A stretch of DNA of 64,000 nucleotides from Lachnospiraceae bacterium. Lineage in GTDB: Bacteria; Bacillota; Clostridia; Lachnospirales; Lachnospiraceae. Where the stretch lies: assembly GCA_900757145.1 (NCBI GenBank), contig CAAEMT010000031.1, forward strand, positions 11,641 through 75,640. The letters run 5' to 3'. The position numbers and the translations under genes were made by a program. A model generated the notes under the pieces. It was given only the letters and a program-made list of their open reading frames with translations. It was not told where the DNA came from and made no database searches. Positions 59,189 to 64,000 of this stretch are shown one piece after another (position 1 is the first letter of the stretch; each line of letters begins with the position of its first letter).

Positions 59189-60598
59189 ATGGGCGGATTT
59201 TTCGGAGTTGCATCCAAAAATGACTGTGTACTGGAATTGTTTTATGGAATTGATTATCATTCACATCTTGGAACGAGACGCGGCGGTATGGCTGTCTGCG
59301 GAGAGGACGGTTTCCAGAGAGCGATCCACAATATTGAGAATTCCCCGTTTCGGACGAAGTTTGACCGTGATGTAGGAGAGATGAAAGGCAATCTGGGCAT
59401 TGGCTGTATTTCTGATTATGAGCCGCAGCCGCTTTTGATCCAGTCGCATCTGGGCAGCTTTGCTATCACGACAGTCGGCAAGATCAATAATATGGAGCAG
59501 TTACTTGCATACGTCTATGAAAATGGCAATGCGCATTTTCAGGAGATGAGCGGAGGACAGGTCAACGCAACGGAGCTTGTAGCTTCGCTTATCTGCAAGA
59601 AAGAAAGTATCGTGGAGGGAATCCGTTTCGTACAGGAGATTGTGGATGGCTCTATGACGGTGCTTATTATGACAGAGGAAGGTCTGTATGCGGCGCGCGA
59701 CCGATACGGGAGAACACCTCTTGTGATCGGTAAAAAGAAAGATGCACACTGTGTATCCTTTGAGAACTTTGCATATATCAATCTCGGATTTGAGGATTAT
59801 AAGGAATTAGGTCCGGCGGAGATTGTATTTGTGACTCCGGATGAGGTAAAGACAGTTGCTCCGGCAGGAGACGAGATGCGCATTTGTTCATTCCTGTGGG
59901 TTTATTATGGTTATCCGACATCCTCGTATGAGGGAGTCAATGTAGAAGAGATGCGATATAAGTGTGGCAGTATGCTTGCGAAACGTGATAAAGGAAATAT
60001 TTCGCCGGACGTTGTAGCAGGAGTGCCGGATTCTGGTATCGCTCATGCGATCGGGTATGCGAATGAGTCCGGTATCCCATATGCAAGACCGTTTATCAAA
60101 TACACGCCGACATGGCCTCGTTCTTTTATGCCTACACAGCAGAGCCAGAGAAGCCTGATTGCGAAGATGAAGCTGATTCCGGTTAAGGCGCTTATCCAGA
60201 ATAAAAAGCTTCTCCTAATCGATGATTCGATAGTAAGAGGTACGCAGCTTCGTGAAACAACAGAGTTTTTATATACGAGCGGTGCAAAGGAAGTGCATGT
60301 GCGTCCGGCATGTCCACCGCTTCTGCACGGCTGTAAATATCTGAACTTTTCACGGTCAAAGTCGGAGCTTGATTTGATTACAAGGCGCGTGATCAAGGAT
60401 CGTGAGGGGGATGTGTCTAAGGAAGTGCTTGCAGACTACGCTGATCCGTGCAGCAAGCGGTATGAGGCTATGCTGGAAGCGATCCGAAAGGAGCAGAATT
60501 TTACTACGCTGCGCTATCACAGACTGGATGACCTGAGAGAATCTATCGGAATCTCGCCGTGCAAGCTGTGTACGTACTGCTTCAACGGAGAGGGCTAA
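59189..60598 (+). CDS. PurF-like protein lacking the catalytic cysteine
   Basis: A 469-residue homologue of amidophosphoribosyltransferase. The N-terminus reads MGGFFGVASK, so Gly2 stands where the nucleophile Cys belongs. The glutamine-binding NGN loop is replaced by TTVGKINN. The phosphoribosyltransferase half is intact, with the PRPP loop LLIDDSIVRGTQ. Fe-S cluster cysteines remain (CSFLWVYYG, CKLCTYC). It cannot hydrolyse glutamine by the known mechanism, so it may use free ammonia or act as a regulator or another phosphoribosyltransferase. A complete PurF is encoded at 44481. The start has AAAGGAG upstream; a YjjG-type nucleotidase gene follows after 15 bases. Confidence 0.85.
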   Translation: MGGFFGVASKNDCVLELFYGIDYHSHLGTRRGGMAVCGEDGFQRAIHNIENSPFRTKFDRDVGEMKGNLGIGCISDYEPQPLLIQSHLGSFAITTVGKINNMEQLLAYVYENGNAHFQEMSGGQVNATELVASLICKKESIVEGIRFVQEIVDGSMTVLIMTEEGLYAARDRYGRTPLVIGKKKDAHCVSFENFAYINLGFEDYKELGPAEIVFVTPDEVKTVAPAGDEMRICSFLWVYYGYPTSSYEGVNVEEMRYKCGSMLAKRDKGNISPDVVAGVPDSGIAHAIGYANESGIPYARPFIKYTPTWPRSFMPTQQSQRSLIAKMKLIPVKALIQNKKLLLIDDSIVRGTQLRETTEFLYTSGAKEVHVRPACPPLLHGCKYLNFSRSKSELDLITRRVIKDREGDVSKEVLADYADPCSKRYEAMLEAIRKEQNFTTLRYHRLDDLRESIGISPCKLCTYCFNGEG

Positions 60599-60613
60599 TG
60601 ACAGAAGGAAAAA

Positions 60614-61306
60614 ATGATGATAAAAGCAATACTGTGGGATGTTGACGGAACACTTCTTGACTTTTCAAGATCAGAGAAGTTTGGAATTGAAAAAGGATTG
60701 GATGAGATCGGATTCCATGATTATGATGATGCGATGCTGGAGCGGTATGCGCAGATCAATGACTCCTACTGGAAAGCATTAGAACGCGGTGAAGTGACAA
60801 AACAGGAAGTGCTTCTAGGGCGTTTTCGCACATTTTTTGCGCAGGAGAATATCCAATGTGATGATATTGAGGCATTTAATCGAGCGTACCAGAAATCACT
60901 CGGAGATAATTTCTTTGAAAATGAGGATTCTCTTCTGCTTTGCAAAAGCCTGCAGGGGAAAGTTTCACAGTATGTTGTCACGAATGGCACGGTGATGGCG
61001 CAGCGGAGAAAATTGGAGCTTTCCGGTCTTGGCGCATGTATGGACGGCGTGTTTATATCTGATGAAATAGGAGTGGAGAAGCCGGGAGTCGGTTTCTTTG
61101 AATGTGTTTTCAAAAAACTGGGGGAGATCGATCGCAAAGAGGTCATGATCGTCGGCGATTCCCTGACGAGTGATATGCAAGGAGGGAATACGGCAGGGAT
61201 TGTATGCTGCTGGTATAACCCAAAAGGAAAACAAAATGAGACAGATGTGACGATAGATCATGAGATCAGCCATTTGTGGGAAGTAAAGCAGATACTGGCG
61301 CAGTGA
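60614..61306 (+). CDS. HAD-family nucleotidase, YjjG-like
   Basis: A 230-residue HAD hydrolase. Motif I is WDVDGTLLDF, motif II is VVTNGT, the motif III lysine lies in GVEKPGVGFFE and motif IV is IVGDSLTSDMQGG. This set, with the helical cap, matches YjjG, a 5'-nucleotidase that removes non-canonical pyrimidine nucleotides. It lies 15 bases after the PurF-like gene and 14 bases before endonuclease III, and is probably co-transcribed with both. The specific substrate is inferred from the subfamily. Confidence 0.85.
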   Translation: MMIKAILWDVDGTLLDFSRSEKFGIEKGLDEIGFHDYDDAMLERYAQINDSYWKALERGEVTKQEVLLGRFRTFFAQENIQCDDIEAFNRAYQKSLGDNFFENEDSLLLCKSLQGKVSQYVVTNGTVMAQRRKLELSGLGACMDGVFISDEIGVEKPGVGFFECVFKKLGEIDRKEVMIVGDSLTSDMQGGNTAGIVCCWYNPKGKQNETDVTIDHEISHLWEVKQILAQ

Positions 61307-61320
61307 TGCGGAGGGAAAAA

Positions 61321-61959
61321 ATGACGAAGAAACAGTTGGCGCTGGAGATCATCCGGCGTTTGAAGGAAGAGTATCCGGATGCGGGCTGTACACTGGATTA
61401 CGATGATGCGTGGAAGCTTCTTGTAAGCGTCCGCCTTGCCGCTCAGTGTACGGATGCGAGAGTAAACGTAGTTGTGGAAAAATTGTACGAAAAATTTCCT
61501 GATGTGGACGCTCTTGCGGCAGCGCAGCCGGAGGAGATCGAAGAGATCGTAAAACCGTGCGGTCTTGGGCGCAGCAAGGCGAGAGACATCAGCGCATGTA
61601 TGCGTATTTTAAAGGAAGAATACGGTGGAACTGTACCGGATGATTTTGATGCGCTTTTGAAGCTTCCGGGAGTAGGGAGAAAGAGCGCAAATCTGATCAT
61701 GGGAGACGTATTCGGAAAGCCTGCGATCGTCACAGATACGCATTGTATCCGGCTGACAAACCGAATGGGACTCGTTGATGGGATAAAAGAACCGAAAAAG
61801 GTGGAGATGGCGCTCTGGAAGATCATTCCTCCGGAGGAGGGCAGTGACTTCTGTCACCGCCTCGTCTATCACGGACGTGAAGTCTGCACAGCTAGGACGA
61901 AGCCGTATTGTGAGAAATGCTGTCTTGCGGACATTTGTGCGAAGAATGGGGTAGAGTAG
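61321..61959 (+). CDS. nth: Endonuclease III
   Basis: A 212-residue DNA glycosylase/AP lyase for oxidised pyrimidines. The ATG at 61321 follows GCGGAGGG. The helix-hairpin-helix LPGVGRKSANLI carries catalytic Lys121, and VTDTHCIRLTNRMGL carries the catalytic Asp. The C-terminal [4Fe-4S] cluster is formed by the four cysteines of VCTARTKPYCEKCCLADIC. Full length for the family. The last 68 bases overlap an oppositely oriented small gene. Confidence 0.95.
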   Translation: MTKKQLALEIIRRLKEEYPDAGCTLDYDDAWKLLVSVRLAAQCTDARVNVVVEKLYEKFPDVDALAAAQPEEIEEIVKPCGLGRSKARDISACMRILKEEYGGTVPDDFDALLKLPGVGRKSANLIMGDVFGKPAIVTDTHCIRLTNRMGLVDGIKEPKKVEMALWKIIPPEEGSDFCHRLVYHGREVCTARTKPYCEKCCLADICAKNGVE

Positions 61960-62155
61960 TGGCATCGGACAGACAGAACTGGTACATCTCTTCATAGGCG
62001 TCCAGCTCAGCTTCTGAGGATGGAAGCGCGGGAATAAGTCCTGTACAGTCGGTTGAAGAACAGATACTTTTAGAAAAACAGGAATCGGAGAACTCTTTAT
62101 AATCAGTTCGCTCCGGTTCCTTTTTTTTATACATATTTTTATTTTTTCCTGACAT
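61892..62155 (-). CDS. Small hypothetical protein, antisense to the end of nth
   Basis: An 87-residue protein. The ATG at 62155 is preceded by a near-perfect GGAGGTGAT ribosome site, which is the main reason to believe it is real. The N-terminus is lysine-rich. The centre reads SSTDCTGLIPALPSSEAELD, followed by AYEEMYQF, a pattern that looks constrained. The tail is polar. I cannot assign a function. Its 3' end overlaps nth by 68 bases, so the two transcripts are complementary there. Confidence 0.6.
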   Translation of the reverse strand: MSGKNKNMYKKKEPERTDYKEFSDSCFSKSICSSTDCTGLIPALPSSEAELDAYEEMYQFCLSDATTLPHSSHKCPQDSISHNTASS

Positions 62156-62282
62156 TATGATCACCTCCGCAAATTTTCTGGAATTGGTTGTATGACGTTA
62201 GTATCTGCGCAGCGGAAGAATCTATTCATAAAAAGCAGGAGAAAGGAGAAGAAAAAATAGTCAGATCAAAATCATAAAGTTC

Positions 62283-62311
62283 TTGTGCTTGAAAAGCACT
62301 TATGATATAGT
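62283..62311 (+). promoter_or_regulatory. Promoter of the comM/yifB gene with dyad
   Basis: TTGTGC at 62283-62288 and TATAGT at 62306-62311 are separated by 17 bases. The dyad GTGCTT-GAA-AAGCAC (62285-62299) overlaps the -35 and spacer and could bind a regulator. Confidence 0.5.
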
Positions 62312-62348
62312 AAATACAACATAATGTATAAAAAGAAAGGAGAAGCTA

Positions 62349-63872
62349 TTGTTTGGTAAGGTAAGTTCAGCGGTGCTTCACGGGATTGAGAGCAGGATCA
62401 TATCAGTAGAGGCGGATGTTTCGGATGGTCTTCCGCAGTTTTCTATGGTAGGGTATCTTTCCGCAGAGGTGCGTGAGGCGCAGGATCGTGTTAGGACGGC
62501 ACTGAAAAATTCTGGTTATAAACTATTGCCGAAAAAGATTACGGTGAATCTCACTCCGGCAGATTTGCGCAAGGCAGGTTCTTGGTTTGATCTTCCGATC
62601 GCTGTGGCTGTGCTGGCTGCGTACGGGTACGTTCCCGCAGCTCTTCTTGAAGGTGTCTTCCTGGCGGGTGAGCTGGGACTTGACGGGAGTCTGCACGAAA
62701 TACGCGGTGCGCTCGGTATGGTGCGTGAAGCAAAAAAGGCGGGAGCTCACACCTGTATTGTTCCTGTGAAGAATGCGAAAGAGGCATCTGTGATCGGCGG
62801 TACGGCAATATTTGGAGCTTCTGATCTGCGCGGGGTAATCATGCACCTTACCTCACCCAAAAGTCTTCCGCAGATACGAACTAATATAGAAGAGATACTA
62901 AGCGTGGAGAGGCAGCAGGAAGTCCCTGATTTTGCGGACATTAAAGGACAGCATTTCGCAAAACGAGCGGCAGAGATCGCAGCGGCGGGAATGCATAATC
63001 TGCTGCTCTGCGGTCCGCCCGGAGCCGGAAAGACGATGATCGCAGGGCGGATCCCGGGTATACTTCCGCCGATGGGCGAGGATGAGGCTCTTGAAGTTTC
63101 GCAGATATACAGTGTGGCAGGAATGCTTCCAAAAGAAGGGATTGTGGCGCAAAGACCGTTTCGGTCGCCGCATCATACTGCATCAGCAGCTGCGCTTGCC
63201 GGAGGCGGATATATACCGCGGCCCGGGGAGATCAGCTTGGCTCACCGTGGTATCTTGTATCTTGATGAGGTGGCGGAGTTTCATCCGGAAACACTTGAGA
63301 CACTGCGACAGCCGATGGAGGAAGGACTGGTGCGTATTTCAAGAAACAGTGGACAGTATACATTTCCGGCAGACTTTATGCTTGTGGCTTCGCGCAATCC
63401 ATGCAAATGTGGTTATTATCCTGACAGATCAAAATGCAGGTGCAGTGAGCGGGAGGTTCTGCGTTATCTGCACCGGATCAGCCGGCCGCTGCTTGATCGC
63501 ATAGACCTACACGTACAAGTCGGAGCAATGCGTTATGAAGATCTTACACGAAGTGAAAAAGAAGAGAACTCTGAGGTAATACGCAGGCGTGTGCTGTGCG
63601 CGCATGCAGTACAGGAAAGGCGATACCAGGGCAGCCGCTTTCGTTTTAATTCCGATCTCACTGCGGCTGTTCTTGAGGATTACTGTCCTCTTACGGAAGA
63701 TATACGCAGGAAAATGGAGCAGATATATGAACAGAAGAATCTGACGGCGAGGGCGTATCACCGAATAGTCAAGGTAGCGCGCACGATCGCCGATCTGGAG
63801 GGTGCGGGGCAGATTACGATGAAACATATGAGCGAGGCGCTTTTATACCGTGCGGAGGAGGCGCTTATGTGA
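62349..63872 (+). CDS. comM: YifB/ComM-family Mg-chelatase-like AAA+ ATPase
   Basis: A 507-residue protein with a TTG start after GAAAGGAGAAGC. The N-terminal Lon-protease-like domain includes QFSMVGYLSAEVREAQDRVR. The AAA+ domain has Walker A GPPGAGKT at about residues 222-229, Walker B LYLDEVAEF and a Mg-chelatase region. CKCGYYPDRSKCRCSE is a probable zinc-binding insert. The C-terminal domain ends at YRAEEAL. In competent bacteria ComM is a hexameric helicase that extends branch migration of incoming DNA. The next gene appears to be dprA, a usual neighbour. Confidence 0.92.
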   Translation: MFGKVSSAVLHGIESRIISVEADVSDGLPQFSMVGYLSAEVREAQDRVRTALKNSGYKLLPKKITVNLTPADLRKAGSWFDLPIAVAVLAAYGYVPAALLEGVFLAGELGLDGSLHEIRGALGMVREAKKAGAHTCIVPVKNAKEASVIGGTAIFGASDLRGVIMHLTSPKSLPQIRTNIEEILSVERQQEVPDFADIKGQHFAKRAAEIAAAGMHNLLLCGPPGAGKTMIAGRIPGILPPMGEDEALEVSQIYSVAGMLPKEGIVAQRPFRSPHHTASAAALAGGGYIPRPGEISLAHRGILYLDEVAEFHPETLETLRQPMEEGLVRISRNSGQYTFPADFMLVASRNPCKCGYYPDRSKCRCSEREVLRYLHRISRPLLDRIDLHVQVGAMRYEDLTRSEKEENSEVIRRRVLCAHAVQERRYQGSRFRFNSDLTAAVLEDYCPLTEDIRRKMEQIYEQKNLTARAYHRIVKVARTIADLEGAGQITMKHMSEALLYRAEEALM

Positions 63873-63933
63873 TTGGCCTGTCGTTTATGCAGAGTTTGAA
63901 AGGCGCCCGAAGCATTAGAAAAGGAGTAAACGG

Positions 63934-64000
63934 ATGCAGGAAATATACTGGGAGTGGTTTTGCAGTATTACAGGGCTTTACCGGATGCAGCAGGAGGTAC
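63934..64000 (+). CDS. dprA: Probable DNA-processing protein DprA, N-terminal fragment (truncated by window end)
   Basis: Only 22 codons are visible, starting at an ATG after AAAAGGAG. The N-terminus (EIYWEWFCSITGLYRMQQEV) resembles the opening helix of DprA/Smf proteins, which load RecA on incoming single-stranded DNA. The call rests mostly on position: dprA follows comM/yifB in many Firmicutes. Confidence 0.55.
   Translation, partial: MQEIYWEWFCSITGLYRMQQEV

Overview
The window looks like chromosome of a spore-forming gut Clostridium relative, most likely family Lachnospiraceae. This is inferred from gene content and style: RNase J, YlbF, the TrmR/TrhP tRNA-wobble pair, a SigK-type sporulation sigma factor, type III glutamine synthetase, an ANTAR regulator beside glutamine synthetase, DapL, strong AGGAGG ribosome sites, and TTGACA/TATAAT promoters with 17-base spacers. 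It is gene-dense. No insertion sequence, prophage or CRISPR array is visible.

Layout. 1-3239: RNase J (3' end), YlbF and a tRNA uridine modification pair. 4468-7603: a compact operon resembling the 'orange protein' (ORP) cluster (DUF134 regulator, two NifX-like proteins, two MinD-like ATPases with ferredoxin inserts), preceded by a perfect 16-bp inverted repeat that overlaps its -35 box. 7668-13652: DegV, then a MerR regulator divergent from a GNAT acetyltransferase and a heterodimeric ABC exporter, with a textbook MerR operator in a 19-bp spacer. 13663-16850: sigK, a phosphopantetheinyl transferase, a homocysteine methyltransferase and a HAD phosphatase. 16920-22345: a nickel/peptide-type ABC importer. 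22402-25591: a stand-alone Fic protein and HflK/HflC.

25603-31604 is the phosphate operon pstSCAB-phoU-alkaline phosphatase. Its PstS appears to be circularly permuted, with the two halves of the canonical protein in swapped order. The matching Na/Pi transporter, a YibE/F membrane protein and the PhoP/PhoR two-component system lie at 51453-56958. TTTTACA-like repeats at about 11-bp spacing precede pstS, yibE/F and the Na/Pi transporter, so a local Pho regulon can be read from the sequence.

31633-51409 is the most striking part. Two divergent operons share one control region. Leftward are a glutamate synthase split into three genes, a short type I glutamine synthetase and an ANTAR antiterminator. 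Rightward are type III glutamine synthetase, asnB, pyrG, glmS, purF, carA, carB and dapL. Ammonia capture is thus placed next to five major glutamine-spending enzymes. The two predicted transcripts start with the same 10-base motif at the same distance from their -10 boxes and run straight into intrinsic terminators, which suggests shared RNA-level attenuation.

56958-64000 holds a small inverted-repeat element, an L,D-transpeptidase, tRNA-Arg(ACG), a PurF-like protein that has lost its catalytic cysteine, a YjjG-type nucleotidase, endonuclease III, a small protein gene antisense to its end, a ComM/YifB ATPase and the start of a probable dprA.
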